Shown here: piece by piece, positions 1 through 13,700 of the stretch
Position numbering within the stretch: position 1 is the stretch's first letter
Layout of the letters: the number at the start of each line of letters is the position of its first letter
Assembly: GCA_020848905.1 (NCBI GenBank)
Contig: JADLHG010000057.1
Span: forward strand, 1 to 64,000
Direction of reading: 5' to 3'
Length of the DNA stretch: 64,000 nucleotides
Source of the DNA: Deltaproteobacteria bacterium
GTDB taxonomy: Bacteria > Myxococcota_A > Polyangia > GCA-2747355 > JADLHG01
The notes under the pieces: generated by a model
Told to the model about the DNA's origin: nothing
The model's database searches: none
What the model saw: only the letters and a program-made list of their open reading frames with translations
Position numbers and translations under genes: made by a program

Positions 1-65
1 ACCCCGCTCGCAACATCGCTGACCTCTTGCCTCATCGCTGGAACCCGCTCCCCGCCCGCCGCTGA
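1..65 (+). CDS. 3' end of a gene cut by the window edge, possibly a transposase
   Basis: An open frame enters from the left edge and stops at a TGA at 63-65, reading ...ADLLPHRWNPLPARR. The short LLPHRW-type ending recalls the C-terminal tails of some IS66-family transposases, but about 20 residues are too few to identify a family. It lies directly upstream of, and in the same frame as, the helix-turn-helix gene that follows. Nothing else of it is visible. Confidence 0.3.
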   Translation, partial: PARNIADLLPHRWNPLPARR

Positions 66-164
66 TCCGCTCCGCCGCAGCCGCCCGCCCGCTTCACGCG
101 CCGCAGGTCCATTCCCGGACGGTTACCCAAGGACGTCCGCATCTTCGAGGGCAAGCTCCACCGC

Positions 165-545
165 GTGCAGCGCCGGCACGGCAAGACCTTCGTCGAGGGC
201 CCGCCCGCGCCGGCGGCAGCGCCGGTCCGGCGGCCAGCTCGCGTGGCCGTCATGCTGGCTCTGGCCCACAAGATCGAGGACGCCATCGAGCGCGGCCTTG
301 TCCGCGACCGCGCCGAGGTGGCGCGTCGCCTTGGGCTCACCCGGGCGAGGCTGACACAGCTGATGGACCTGGCGCTGCTCGCACCGGACATCCAGGTCGC
401 TGTGCTCGAACTCGAGGCGATCGACGGCCTGGAGCCCGCCGCCGAACACACGCTTCGCAGGGTTGTCCGAGCGGGAGCGTGGACGCGACAGCGACAGCAG
501 TGGCAGAGTGTTCAGAGAGAATGTCAGGTCGGAGCGACCGGCTGA
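165..545 (+). CDS. Small helix-turn-helix protein of the recombinase-associated type
   Basis: A 126-residue basic protein with a clear HTH core at about residues 35-75 (EVARRLGLTRARLTQLMDL, then LAPDIQ). This core, followed by an acidic/hydrophobic stretch and a Trp-Arg-rich tail, matches the short HTH proteins usually found next to large serine recombinases or other mobile-element genes. GTG 165 is the first usual start after the in-frame stop at 63-65, although coding-like sequence (KDVRIFEGKLH) continues upstream of it, so the true start may be earlier or at a rare codon. Its 3' end overlaps the convergent SIR2 gene by 22 bp. Function is inferred from family resemblance: DNA binding linked to element mobility. 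Confidence 0.6.
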   Translation: MQRRHGKTFVEGPPAPAAAPVRRPARVAVMLALAHKIEDAIERGLVRDRAEVARRLGLTRARLTQLMDLALLAPDIQVAVLELEAIDGLEPAAEHTLRRVVRAGAWTRQRQQWQSVQRECQVGATG

Positions 546-3500
546 TCTTTCGCCGCGTCTCCGTCCGGTTTCGTGCACGCCTCCCCATCACCCTTGTCGA
601 CATTGCTGTCTGGCACGGACTTCTTTTCGAACCCGGTCCCGGCAGGAGCGTCCATCCACAACAGCTGCACCTCAGGCAACGGATCAGCCCGTGACGCCTC
701 CCGCCACTTCGTAATAGTTGTGGGTTCGTCAGTCACGCCATGGGTTGCCCTCATCGCCTCCCAGATCGTGTGCGCCAACTCGGCAGCCAGCGCCCGGTAC
801 TCGGGTCTGTCTTCAGCGGCGATGGCCCCGTCCTCGTGCTCGTGCTCCGACTGATCCCCGAACCGCGGTAGTTTCGTGTCCGCCAGAAGGAGGCCCGTGC
901 ATTCCACAAGCCTCTCAAGAACCGGCAGTGAGAACCGTTTCGGCATGCTCTCAATCATCGTCGTGACTACATGAAGCGCAGTGTCGAGTTCCGGCGCCTT
1001 GCGCCAAGCGATTTTTTCCACGAGCAGCGCGATCAGGCTATCCGGCACGCTGGGTTTGCCGCCGTTGGCCTCGAGCCTCCCCCATGATGCAAGCGCCATG
1101 AGGGCGGCCTCGACAGGATCCTTGTGGCTCCCCAGGAGCCCTCCTCGAATCTGGCTCTCGACCACCGCGACGGTCTGCTCGCCCATGATCAGCCGTACCC
1201 ACTCCGTCCAAGTCCGCGCGAACGAGCAGGCTTTGAGCGTCGACATGATGCGGCCGATCTTCGCGCGGTCGTCCTCCGTGAAGGCGCCGATGTTGTAAAC
1301 GACGACCCGTTCGAGAAATCGAGCTGCGGCGAGAGCAGCGCCCTGTGGCACGCCTCTCGGTTTTCCATCAGCGCCAGGCTCGAAGTCCTCGACCCAGCGT
1401 CCAACCAGGCGCCCAAGCAGAACGCGCGCTTCCTCCGGTGTCCACCGAAGAAGATGTTCACTCTCACCGCATCCTGCGGCTCGTGTGCAGTTGACAATAG
1501 CGTTCACGTATTGCTTACCCGCCTCCTGTGCGAGGCTCGGGAGGTCTTTCTCGAGAAACAACCTGCGACAGCAAGCCTCCGCGTCGCCCCCGCGCGACCC
1601 GGGCATGATCAAGAACGCTGCTTGGTAAAGGGTCGAGACGCGCGGTAGCCCGGACTCGGGAACGATTCTCGACCAGAGCGCACCGACGTACAGGTCGATG
1701 TCGTCCGGCGCCATCATGCCCGCTTCCGTAAGCCTGAAGAGTCGCAGTGCCGCCGCTCCTCTCGCCTCGTCGCCGCCCTCGCCGACGATCCGGATCAATT
1801 CTTTAACTCTTGGTCTCAGTGCCTCGTGATCGCCAGGGCTGGCCGTAGCAGGTCTTGGCCACTGCAAGAATGCGAATGGCTCAGGCCAGTCATCACAACC
1901 TACGACGAATCCTCCTTCGGCGGGGACCGGGAGACCCAGCAAACGATCGATCCTGGAGGACACGAGTTCTTGCGGAGCCAGCTGCAAGACCCGGGCGACG
2001 AGATGTTGAAGACCTATGCCCGGAAAACGTCTTGCGGCGAGTTCCTGAGTCCACAAGATGTCCAGCACGAGATCCAGAACTTGCCTCATCTGTTCCGTGG
2101 ACAGGCGGAAGAAAAGACGGGAGAGCATTTCCGCGGCAGCGCCGGTGAACGCTTCTGGCGTGCCGACCTGCCATCTGTCCGTCCATCTTCCGTGATGCGA
2201 GATCAATTGCCTGAGGTAGCGGTAGAGCACCTGAAACAGCCGCTCGACCACAACGGCTGGCAACGTCGCAACGCACACGCGATCCATCCATTCGTCGAGA
2301 TCGCTCCTGTCGTTGCGCAACAGCAGCATCGTTGCTCCCCACGTCGGGAAAGCACCGGCGGCGCGACTTGCGGCCCGACGAGAATTCTCCTTTAGGAGGG
2401 CGTAGCCGCGTGTCACCAGCACGCCCGAGAGTTCGAGGACGCAGAGGTAGGAGACGGGTTGCCCGAGCCCGGACTCAAAGCCGGTATCATTTCGAAACAT
2501 CTCGACGACGTGTCCTCTGTCGAACCCACGACGTCGTGTTACGTAGGGTCTTCGTCGTTGCGAAGGCGCCTGAAGCAGGGCGTGGTAATAGTTTATGTCC
2601 GTCCATGGGTTACATCGAAAGCCGCTCAGGTACTCCCAACGATCCCGGTTGCCGGAAAGAGTGAGCCTGGCAAGTGCCTCGTCGTCCGCAACCTGGAGGG
2701 CGCTGCCAAGCAGCATGGCCCAGCCTTCCGCGGAGAGGCTGCGGTGATCGTCGGTCGTCCCTTTGGCACCAACGCGAAGCCTCTCCAAAGCACGCTCGCA
2801 ACCTTCTTTAGAGTCGTTGTCCTCACCAATTGCAGCTAGTAGCCCGCTCCGCCTGACGGCCCACATCGTCGCGTGGTCGGGAGGCTGCCATTCGTGAAGG
2901 TGCTTGAACAGTGAAGTAAACTGGAGTGTCGATAGATAGAATAGGGCGCATTCCCATGACCACGCGTTCCTCCATTCGTCTCTTTCCCGCGAAACCTCCT
3001 CAATCATCTTTGAGAGTGCCTGGAACTCGTCCTCGGCGAGCATCCGGCGCTTGTCCCGCAGCAGGGAGAGCGCCAGGCCGATCCATGTCTCGCGAAGGTT
3101 ATAGTCAGGCGGAAGACTATCTGATTCGTGATCGCCTGCCCGAGGTGTTGCCAGGGTGGGGTCGAAGGCGTTGACCAGTCGTTCAACTGCTTCGGCCACG
3201 TCGCGGAAGAGGGGAAGGAGAGCGGTCTCCAGCCGCCACACCAACTCGAATGCGAGTACGAGAGCCGAGTATGTCAGTTTGTCGCGGATGTGTTCCACAA
3301 CGCCTTCGATCCATGGATAGGTCTCGAGCCAAAGGTGCTCCGCATTGTCTCTTGGACACACAACCCAGCCTGGGTAGTCACGGCGCGCGGCAGCCCACGC
3401 ATCGCGAAGGCCGTCCATCTCCTCTAGTGTGAGCGGATTGTCGGCCGATGGCCGCCGTGGTTTTCGGACGACGACAGCGGCCGGCTTGTCAGGCAGAGGT

Positions 3501-4435
3501 GGCAGCTTGATGCTGCCTTTCTTTGGAGCGGGAGGGGGCTTTCGGACGGGCCAGACGTTCGGGTCCACTGGCGCACCGTCCGCAAGCGCGCGCAAGAACC
3601 ACTCGAGCGCAGCCTGATGTCGGAGGCCCGGGAACTCGTCCTGTGGGAACAAAGGGGCAAGGTCGATCGGTACGACATTGCGGGATACGAGCAATCTCTC
3701 TTGAGCGACAGTAAGCCCGAGAACTCCACACAGGTATATCGCTGGCGCGGCGCGGCCCATGTTGTCTCGGACCCAGCCGCTCCATCGGAGGAAGTTGGGA
3801 TCATCCCCCGAAAACCCTATCAAGCAGAGGACATTCTCGATGAGAGATTCCTGTACGAGGTTTACGAAAGGCGCGCACTCTACAGGGTAGCGGCGGAAAT
3901 CCTCTTCAGTCGTGACGTACGGTCGATGAGAAGGGAAGCTGCCGTGCAGCTTCACGATGCGGGGCTGGATGGTGGTCGCAATGTCTGCAGGCGTCAGAAC
4001 TAGATCATATCGCCGCCAGGCGAGGTGCTCCGCGCAGCGTTCAAGCAGCGTGTCGTAGTTCGTGGTGAACACGTCAGCCCACGGCAGCGCGAGCAGCAAC
4101 TTGTGCAGCTCGCCGGGCTCGTAGTCTTTGTCCGGGATCGATCGCTGGATGAGCTCATCGAGTGCTTGCCGGCCGAAGAACGCCTCGTACTCCGAGCCGA
4201 TGCGAAGGGGGTCGAGGAGCCCGGAGATGTTGCGGCCCATCTGTTGCGCCATAGCTTGCGTCAGCTCAAGCCAGCGCGGAAACGAACGAACGCCCGACCG
4301 CGCGGGGGCAGCGTTGCAGCTAAACCCCGCTCCGACCAGAACGGCAGCCCGCCCGGTCTCCCGCCCCGTCCAGAGGCGCTCGCGAATCCGGAGGACGTGC
4401 TGGAGGTCTCGAAACTGACTCGGATCCGTGCTCAT
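524..4435 (-). CDS. SIR2-domain protein, probable NAD-consuming antiphage effector
   Basis: 1303 residues. The N-terminal ~250 residues carry the SIR2_2 signature in order: GAGFS (35-39), TTNYD (124-128, catalytic Asn126), KLHGS (162-166, His164) and GFSGDDPN (207-214). The remaining ~1000 residues are mostly alpha-helical in character, after a Pro/Lys-rich linker at about 290-330, with no second enzyme motif that I recognise. The build (SIR2 plus a very large helical sensor) is that of the DSR1/DSR2 and DUF4020-type defence sirtuins, which deplete NAD+ when infection is sensed; which subgroup it belongs to cannot be decided here. It is the last gene of the helicase-methylase-ATPase operon, 50 bp after DUF499, with GGGAGA six bases before ATG 4435. 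Hand counts of single 60-base lines give about 53-63% GC, below its operon partners, suggesting separate acquisition. Confidence 0.9.
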   Translation of the reverse strand: MSTDPSQFRDLQHVLRIRERLWTGRETGRAAVLVGAGFSCNAAPARSGVRSFPRWLELTQAMAQQMGRNISGLLDPLRIGSEYEAFFGRQALDELIQRSIPDKDYEPGELHKLLLALPWADVFTTNYDTLLERCAEHLAWRRYDLVLTPADIATTIQPRIVKLHGSFPSHRPYVTTEEDFRRYPVECAPFVNLVQESLIENVLCLIGFSGDDPNFLRWSGWVRDNMGRAAPAIYLCGVLGLTVAQERLLVSRNVVPIDLAPLFPQDEFPGLRHQAALEWFLRALADGAPVDPNVWPVRKPPPAPKKGSIKLPPLPDKPAAVVVRKPRRPSADNPLTLEEMDGLRDAWAAARRDYPGWVVCPRDNAEHLWLETYPWIEGVVEHIRDKLTYSALVLAFELVWRLETALLPLFRDVAEAVERLVNAFDPTLATPRAGDHESDSLPPDYNLRETWIGLALSLLRDKRRMLAEDEFQALSKMIEEVSRERDEWRNAWSWECALFYLSTLQFTSLFKHLHEWQPPDHATMWAVRRSGLLAAIGEDNDSKEGCERALERLRVGAKGTTDDHRSLSAEGWAMLLGSALQVADDEALARLTLSGNRDRWEYLSGFRCNPWTDINYYHALLQAPSQRRRPYVTRRRGFDRGHVVEMFRNDTGFESGLGQPVSYLCVLELSGVLVTRGYALLKENSRRAASRAAGAFPTWGATMLLLRNDRSDLDEWMDRVCVATLPAVVVERLFQVLYRYLRQLISHHGRWTDRWQVGTPEAFTGAAAEMLSRLFFRLSTEQMRQVLDLVLDILWTQELAARRFPGIGLQHLVARVLQLAPQELVSSRIDRLLGLPVPAEGGFVVGCDDWPEPFAFLQWPRPATASPGDHEALRPRVKELIRIVGEGGDEARGAAALRLFRLTEAGMMAPDDIDLYVGALWSRIVPESGLPRVSTLYQAAFLIMPGSRGGDAEACCRRLFLEKDLPSLAQEAGKQYVNAIVNCTRAAGCGESEHLLRWTPEEARVLLGRLVGRWVEDFEPGADGKPRGVPQGAALAAARFLERVVVYNIGAFTEDDRAKIGRIMSTLKACSFARTWTEWVRLIMGEQTVAVVESQIRGGLLGSHKDPVEAALMALASWGRLEANGGKPSVPDSLIALLVEKIAWRKAPELDTALHVVTTMIESMPKRFSLPVLERLVECTGLLLADTKLPRFGDQSEHEHEDGAIAAEDRPEYRALAAELAHTIWEAMRATHGVTDEPTTITKWREASRADPLPEVQLLWMDAPAGTGFEKKSVPDSNVDKGDGEACTKPDGDAAKDQPVAPT

Positions 4436-4485
4436 GCTGATCTCCCTATCACCCGGTACTCGTGAGCTGGCGAGGTGAGACGGCG

Positions 4486-7400
4486 CTACGTCGTCTCGAA
4501 CCCGTGCGACTTGAACTTGAGCGTCTTGCAGTTCTCGTCGACCGTGCGCTTCACATCCTCACCGATGCCGGCAGCGACCTCGATCTCGATCTCGAGCGTA
4601 ACGGTGGCCCGCGCTCCCGGCAGGGTCGTCAGGTGCTGCAAGATCTCGTCGGCGACCGTCCCGGCATCTCGGCCGAGGCGGTCCGCGTTGAGCGTCACCG
4701 AGCCCACGAACAACGTCGGTTTCTTGGGCGCTGGAGCGGGGCCTCTTGTGGTCTCCCCTCCCGCGCCCCGGACGGGCGGCTTCTCCGGATCGACCGGCTC
4801 ATCCACGGGCGGCGGCGCCACCGAGGGTGCGGCCACCCGCGGCTGGCGCAGCGCCACCGCCGGCTTGACCAGCAGCGCGGCGCTCTCGATGTTCCGGGGA
4901 GGCGACCCTCCAATCAGCAGCCCGAGGTAGCGCCCCTCGGCCTCGTCGAACCCCGTGGCAAACGCGAAGGTGGCCTGGATGTCGAACTGTCCAACCCCGC
5001 TGCGGATGGCGCCCTCGAGCGTGTCCCGGTTCCTCACCCTCGGCAGGTAGAGGTAGCGCGGCAGCCACTCCGCGAGCTGGGCAACGCTGACGTGATGCTT
5101 GGCCTCCTCGGTCCAGAGGTATCGGTCGAGCGCCATGCGGAGCGGCTCGCCGCCGAGCTCGGGCATCAGGAGCCCCTCCTGGCGCAGCTTCACGGCTGTC
5201 CGCCTGGCCAGGGTGTCGTCGCCCGTCACCTTGATCTCGTCCCACTGAACGTCCGAGACCGCGTCCTTCTGGGTGGGCACCAGCCCGTGAATCCAGGTCT
5301 CGCGGATCCGCAGGGCCACTGCCTCGTCGTACTCCTTGACCTTGCTCTCCGCCTGCCGCCGCTGGAACGGGTCCAGGTTGAGCTTCTCCTCCTCTTTCCT
5401 GATTCCGTTCCAGGCCAGGAAGTAGGCCGTCGCGGACAGCAGCTCCTCGAGCCTGTGCTCGTCGGCGGCCACGAAGACCACCGCGTTCCGGTTGATGCGC
5501 TGCGCGTTGCCGCGGTGCTCGAGGATGTCGCGTGCCGCGACCTGGGCCGGCGAGTCGGCCTGCCCGCGCCGGTGCGGGTGACGCGGCTCCAGGATCACGA
5601 GCCGAGCCTCGGGCTCATCCCCGACCTCGCCCGAGCTCTCGGGGCAGCTGTGAACGCCGACGAAGTCGCCACGGCTGGCCTTGGGCTTGTGCTCCTCGCG
5701 GATGCGAGCCACCAGCTCGGGGTAGAGCTCCTCGGGCTGGCGTAGCAGGTCTCGTGCGCGATCCTCGGCGAGCCGGTTGAGGTTGGTCTTGGTGCTCACC
5801 CAGTAGCGGTTGCCGTCCTGGTGGATGTGCTTGGCCCGCTCGCCGAGCCGACGGAGCGCATCGCCGAAGGTGGCCGCTGTCTCGCCCGGCTGGGTGCACC
5901 CAAGCCGGATGCGCCGGTCATCGATACCCGGGCTCCTACTGCCGGCACCCGGGGCGGTGCCCATGTAGAGCGTGCGCGCCACGCGCCGGCAAGCCGAGTA
6001 CCGGCCGAGGGTCGGCGTGTCCTGGTCGATCTGGAGGGGCACCGAGCCAGGCCCGTCCACGTCCTCGCTGATGATGGGCTCCCACACGTCGTGGAGATAC
6101 CGCGTCAGCTCGGACTTCACCGCCGGGTCATCCATCGGGATCGACGCGGGCATGATGAGCAGCCCGGCGTCGTTGCCCTCCCACAGCCGGTGGATCACCT
6201 TGGCGAGCAGGCGCAGCACGCCACGGGTGCGCTGGAACTTGTCGAGCGTCGACCAGTCGCCGTAGAGCCGGTCGAAGAGCTCCGGGTGGATGGGGTAGGC
6301 CTTCTCCAGCTTCTCGCGGTAGGCCCCCTCGCCGCAGTCCGAGGGGAAGTCGGCGCGGGCCTCGCGGTACATGCGAGCGAAGCTCTCGACCACGGCGTCC
6401 CTGGCCACGAACGAGGCCTTGCTGCTCGATCCCTCGAAGAGGCGCCGGCGCACGATCTCGAAACCCTCGTCCGCGCTGGCCGGGCGCCACGGAGCGCCGA
6501 GCCGCTCGAAGACGTTGCGGAGGGCGTCGAGCGCGTACTCCCCGTGCTCGCCGCCGATCTCGATCTTGGAGGCCGGCACCGAGGCAACGACCAGGGTCCG
6601 CTCCGCGGCCTTGGCCGCCTCGGTCAGGGCCTGCGCGAAGCTCGCCTGCGCCTCGAAGCTGCCTGATGGAAGATCCCGGTTGCCGACCGTCTGACGCGCA
6701 TATGCGACCCACTCGTCGATCAGCACGAGGCAGGGGGCGTGCTTGCGAAAAAGCTCGGCGAGGACCGCAGAGCCGGGGCTGGTTCCTCGAGCATCCGAGT
6801 CGGCCACCATCTTGTAGCCGGCCTTGCCGCCGAGCTGCCAGGCAAGCTCCCCCCAGAGCGTCCGTGCCTCGACCCCGTCGGGCTTCCGCACGACCTGGCC
6901 GGGCGACAGCGCCGTCCCTACCAGCACGGCTCGGTGAGCAACCGGCGCTCGGTCGAGGCCCACGTCCTTCAAGATCGCTTCCACGCCGGTCAGCTTGGCG
7001 CTGTGGGTGTCGCCGAAGAGGTGGTAGAGCGCGAGCATCGAGTGGGTCTTGCCGCCGCCGAAGTTTGTCTGCAGCTCGACCACCGGCTCGCCGTCCTTGC
7101 CGGCGAGGCGCCGCAGGGCGCCCGAGAGGAGCTCGCGCAGGCCGTCGGTGATGAAGGTCCGCCGGTAGAACTCGGCCGGGTCCTTGTACTCATCAGAGCC
7201 CGTGCCGCTCGCCACCTGGGCGAGGTCGGCGGCGAACTCGGCCTGGAGGTACTGCCCCGATGCGACATCCTTGTGCGGCGTGACCACCTCGCGCCAGGGC
7301 TTCAGGCCCGTCAGCGGGGTGCCCTCGACGGTGATCGACTTGCGCGTCTTCTGACGCGCCTGCTCCGCGAACACGGTGCGCTGGAGCTCCACGTTGAGCT

Positions 7401-7797
7401 TGTCGATGTCGGTGGCCTGCTGCGTGGCCGAGACCGCCTGCAGCATGCGCTGCATGGAGTCGAGGGCGCGCTGGGTGTCGGCCGATGTGAACGGCTCCTC
7501 GTGGGCCCAGCGGTTCCGGGTGTCAAGCAGCTCTCCGAGCAGCGAGCGCTCGAACTGGCCCAGGTTCTGGCGGAACACCTCCTGCCAGTTGTCGATCATC
7601 GCCTTGAGCACCGACTGGGTGTCCCACTTCGGCCGCCCGTCGGGGCTGCGCTCGAGATCGCGCTTCTGCTTGTGCGAGATGTCGTCGGCCCAGCACGGGC
7701 CCAGCTGCCGCTTCAGCTCGCGCTCGACGAACGGGATCATGCCCGCCTTCAGAAGCTCGAAGCCCTTCGCCACACGCTCTCGGTTCGTCATCGCCAT
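4486..7797 (-). CDS. DUF499 (COG1483) AAA+ ATPase with N-terminal HEPN-like domain
   Basis: 1103 residues. A helical N-terminal domain (about 1-125) contains RNRWAHE at 94-100, an Rx4H motif of the kind seen in Swt1-type HEPN domains. The ATPase core follows: a Walker A loop NFGGGKTHS at about 246-254 and a Walker B-like LVLIDEW some 130 residues later. The C-terminal part has a Pro-rich linker and a conserved-looking terminal domain (VTLNADRLGRDAG ... LKFKSHGFE). DUF499 ATPases recur beside DUF1156 methylases and helicases in defence islands. The ATP-driven role (translocation or remodelling on DNA) is inferred. It begins 12 bp after the methylase stop; ATG 7797 (MAMTN) and ATG 7791 (MTN) are both possible. 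Whether the HEPN motif makes it an RNase is open. Confidence 0.92.
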   Translation of the reverse strand: MAMTNRERVAKGFELLKAGMIPFVERELKRQLGPCWADDISHKQKRDLERSPDGRPKWDTQSVLKAMIDNWQEVFRQNLGQFERSLLGELLDTRNRWAHEEPFTSADTQRALDSMQRMLQAVSATQQATDIDKLNVELQRTVFAEQARQKTRKSITVEGTPLTGLKPWREVVTPHKDVASGQYLQAEFAADLAQVASGTGSDEYKDPAEFYRRTFITDGLRELLSGALRRLAGKDGEPVVELQTNFGGGKTHSMLALYHLFGDTHSAKLTGVEAILKDVGLDRAPVAHRAVLVGTALSPGQVVRKPDGVEARTLWGELAWQLGGKAGYKMVADSDARGTSPGSAVLAELFRKHAPCLVLIDEWVAYARQTVGNRDLPSGSFEAQASFAQALTEAAKAAERTLVVASVPASKIEIGGEHGEYALDALRNVFERLGAPWRPASADEGFEIVRRRLFEGSSSKASFVARDAVVESFARMYREARADFPSDCGEGAYREKLEKAYPIHPELFDRLYGDWSTLDKFQRTRGVLRLLAKVIHRLWEGNDAGLLIMPASIPMDDPAVKSELTRYLHDVWEPIISEDVDGPGSVPLQIDQDTPTLGRYSACRRVARTLYMGTAPGAGSRSPGIDDRRIRLGCTQPGETAATFGDALRRLGERAKHIHQDGNRYWVSTKTNLNRLAEDRARDLLRQPEELYPELVARIREEHKPKASRGDFVGVHSCPESSGEVGDEPEARLVILEPRHPHRRGQADSPAQVAARDILEHRGNAQRINRNAVVFVAADEHRLEELLSATAYFLAWNGIRKEEEKLNLDPFQRRQAESKVKEYDEAVALRIRETWIHGLVPTQKDAVSDVQWDEIKVTGDDTLARRTAVKLRQEGLLMPELGGEPLRMALDRYLWTEEAKHHVSVAQLAEWLPRYLYLPRVRNRDTLEGAIRSGVGQFDIQATFAFATGFDEAEGRYLGLLIGGSPPRNIESAALLVKPAVALRQPRVAAPSVAPPPVDEPVDPEKPPVRGAGGETTRGPAPAPKKPTLFVGSVTLNADRLGRDAGTVADEILQHLTTLPGARATVTLEIEIEVAAGIGEDVKRTVDENCKTLKFKSHGFETT

Positions 7798-7809
7798 GGT
7801 GGGTTCTCG

Positions 7810-10733
<2,924 letters not shown>

Positions 10734-10737
<4 letters not shown>

Positions 10738-13700
10738 GACGGTGGCCCTCCATGGGCAAGCAGGGCCGAGAGCGCGTAGGCGGCGCTCGTCTGGCCGAAG
10801 ACCGGCTGGCCGAAGTCGAAGCCCCGCACGTAAACGGGCGGGCGGACCTGGTCGCCGTCGACGATGACGATGGCCAACCTGAAGCGCTCGGGCTCGTTCA
10901 GCGCGCACAAGATCTCGGTGCGGGTCAGGTTGACCTGCGTGGCCCCGCCGATGCCCTTCACCTCGACGAAGACCAGCCGCCCGGTCTTGTTGTCCCTCGA
11001 CTCGATGTCGTGCCCGATGCCCGTGGTCAGGTGCACGTCGCGGGGCGTACGGTCCAGCGCGCGCTCGGCGGCCATCACGGCATCCATGGCGAGCTTCTCG
11101 ATCCGCTGCTTCTCGGCCTCATCCGGCTCGGGCTGGCCGCCAAGAGGAGGACCCGCGCCAAGCCGCCGCAGCAGGCCGATGGGCACGATGAGGGCTCCGC
11201 CCTGGACGGTGGGCGTGCGCGGCGTGATGGCCCGCTCGAGCTTGAGCTCGGCCAGACGAACCTGCAGCCGCTCCGATAGCCGGTCGGCCCGCTCCTGGGC
11301 GACGTGGGCGGGGAGGCGCGTCTGCTTGCCGGCCCGCTCCTGGGCTTTCAGATCCTGGGCGCGACGGTCCCAGTAGTAGATCTCCTTCTGCAGCCTCGCC
11401 CGCACCTCCTGCTCGGTCTTGTCCACGAGCGGCAGCCGCCGGGCGCGCACGTCCTCGACGTGCTTGGGCACGAGCTCGCGGATGGCAAAGCCGAGCACCT
11501 GGTTCTCCCAGTCGCGGCAGAGCCAGTCGGCCTCGAGCTCGGCCTTCAGCGCGGCCCGCTCGGTCTCACTCGCCGGGCGGTAGTCGAGGTAGGGGGCTGC
11601 GCCGGCATCCCGGAAGGCACCATCGGGTCTGGCCTCCACGAACTGCAGCCGCTCCGAGACGACCTGGAACTGCCCACCGCGCCGCCGGCGGCCGTCCTGA
11701 ACCGCATTCTCCAGGTAGAAGAGAAGCCGTGGCTCGGGCCCCTCGTCCCGCTCGTCCACGAGCACGGCGCCGCGCTTCATCTGGTCCCGGAGCTCCTCCA
11801 GGGTGACGTCCAGGGTGGCATCGAGCAGAGGCGCCCCGGGGCACAGTAGGTGCGCGCGCGGCGTCTGCTCGACCTTGTCCTTCTCGAAGCAGACCCGCTC
11901 GTAGCGGCGCGAGATCGGGGCGCCGGTGCCCACGGCGCTGGCGCGCTCGCGGACCATCGCCGGGACCTGCGTGATCTCGAACCGGCCGGCCTCCCGGCGG
12001 TGGAGCTTGCCGCCCAGCCGCCCGAAGGCTTCGGCGAAGAAGGACTGGATGTAGTGGGGCTGGAGGCGGCGGGCGTGGGCGCGGTCCATCTCCTCGCGGA
12101 CCGCAGCGACCTGCGACATGTCCATCGAGTCGTGGACCAGCGCGCGCCGCTCGAGCAGGCGCTCGATGTTCTCCCGGTCCGCGGCGGCATCCATGGTCTG
12201 GTGCAGCTTGGCCTTCTGCTGCGGGTCGTCGCCGTAGCGGATCGCCTCCATGAGGAGCTCGCGGAGCGGGCGGTCCTCGAAGAGGTCGCCCAGGACATCG
12301 AACACCTTGCCGCCGAGGGCCTTGCGCTCCACCTCGAGCTTGTCCAGCAGGCGGTGGTAGACCTCGCCCTCGCGGGTGTCCTCGGCGACGAGGTTCCAGA
12401 GGTGGCAGACCTCGTCCTGCCCGATGCGGTGGATGCGGCCGAACCGCTGCTCGAGTCGATTGGGGTTCCAGGGCAGGTCGTAGTTGACCATCAGGTGGGC
12501 GCGCTGGAGGTTCACGCCCTCGCCGGCCGCATCGTTGGCGGCCAGCACCAGCACGGTCGGGTCGTTCATGAAGGCGTGGACCCGCGCCTTGCGGTCCTCG
12601 CGCTTCACACCGCCGTGGATCTCGACCACCGCCTCGTCCCGACCGATGCGCCGTCGAACCGAGCCTGCGACGTACTCCAGTGTGTCCCTGAACTCGGTGA
12701 AGATGACCAGCTTCCGCCGTCGCCCCCCGGTGTCGACCATCAACGGGTCGTCGAGGATGGCGTTGAGCTGAGCCCACTTCGCGTCCTGGCCGCCGAGCCT
12801 GACGCGACGGGCGAGCACCTCGAGCTGGCGGAGGCGGGCGATCTCCTCCTCGAGCTCCTTGATAGTCCGGGCAGCACTGGCGAGGTCGACGAGCTCGGTC
12901 TCGATCTCCTCCCGTTCCTCCTGCGGCGCCTCGTCGTAGATCTCGTCGTACTCCTCATCGTCCAGGCGCGGCGCCACGTCGGCGAGCTTGGTGTCGGGCG
13001 GCTCGCCACGAAGGCGCAGCTGCTCGTCCTGCAGTCGGGTCTCCAGCCGCTCCCGCCGGCGCACGATGGAGCGGTAGATGGCTTCCGGAGACGAGGCAAG
13101 CCGGCGCTGGAGGATCATCAGCGCGAAGCCTACGTTCACCCGTCGCTGGTCGTCCCCCTCGGCCGCAGCCGCGCGCTCGGCGCGGTTCATCTCCTCGCAG
13201 ACGTACTTGGTGACCTCGGCGTAGAGCTGGGCCTCGGGCTCGGTCAGGGCGTACTGCGGCGTGTAGGATCGCCGCTCCGGGAACAGGGGACGGCCGTCGA
13301 AGTGGCGCAGCTCCTCCTTGACCATCCGGCGCATGAGATCGGAGGGGTCAGGCGCGTGGACACCCTCGCGGTAGCGGCCCTCGAAGCGGTCCGCATCGAG
13401 GAGCGCGAGGAAGAGCTGAAAGTCCTCCTCCTTGCCGTTGTGGGGCGTGGCCGTGAGGAGCAGGAGGTTGCGGCAGCAGGAACCGACGAGCTGGCCGAGC
13501 CTGTACCGCTTGGTGGGCTTGAGCTCGCTCCCCTCGTAGTGGGCGCTCATGCGGTGGGCCTCGTCGCAGACCACCAGATCCCACTCGCGACCTGACTTGA
13601 GCAGCTGCTGGGTGTCGGCGTTGCGGCTCAGCTGGTCGAGGCGGGCGATGAGCAAGTTGCGCTCGTCGAAAGGGTTCACGGGCCCGGTGGGACGAGCCAG

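Noticed and set aside
10738-10908. Upstream extension of the DUF1156 methylase frame
   Set aside because: These 57 codons lie inside the helicase 3' end and are Arg-rich shadow sequence; GTG 10737 begins the conserved domain.
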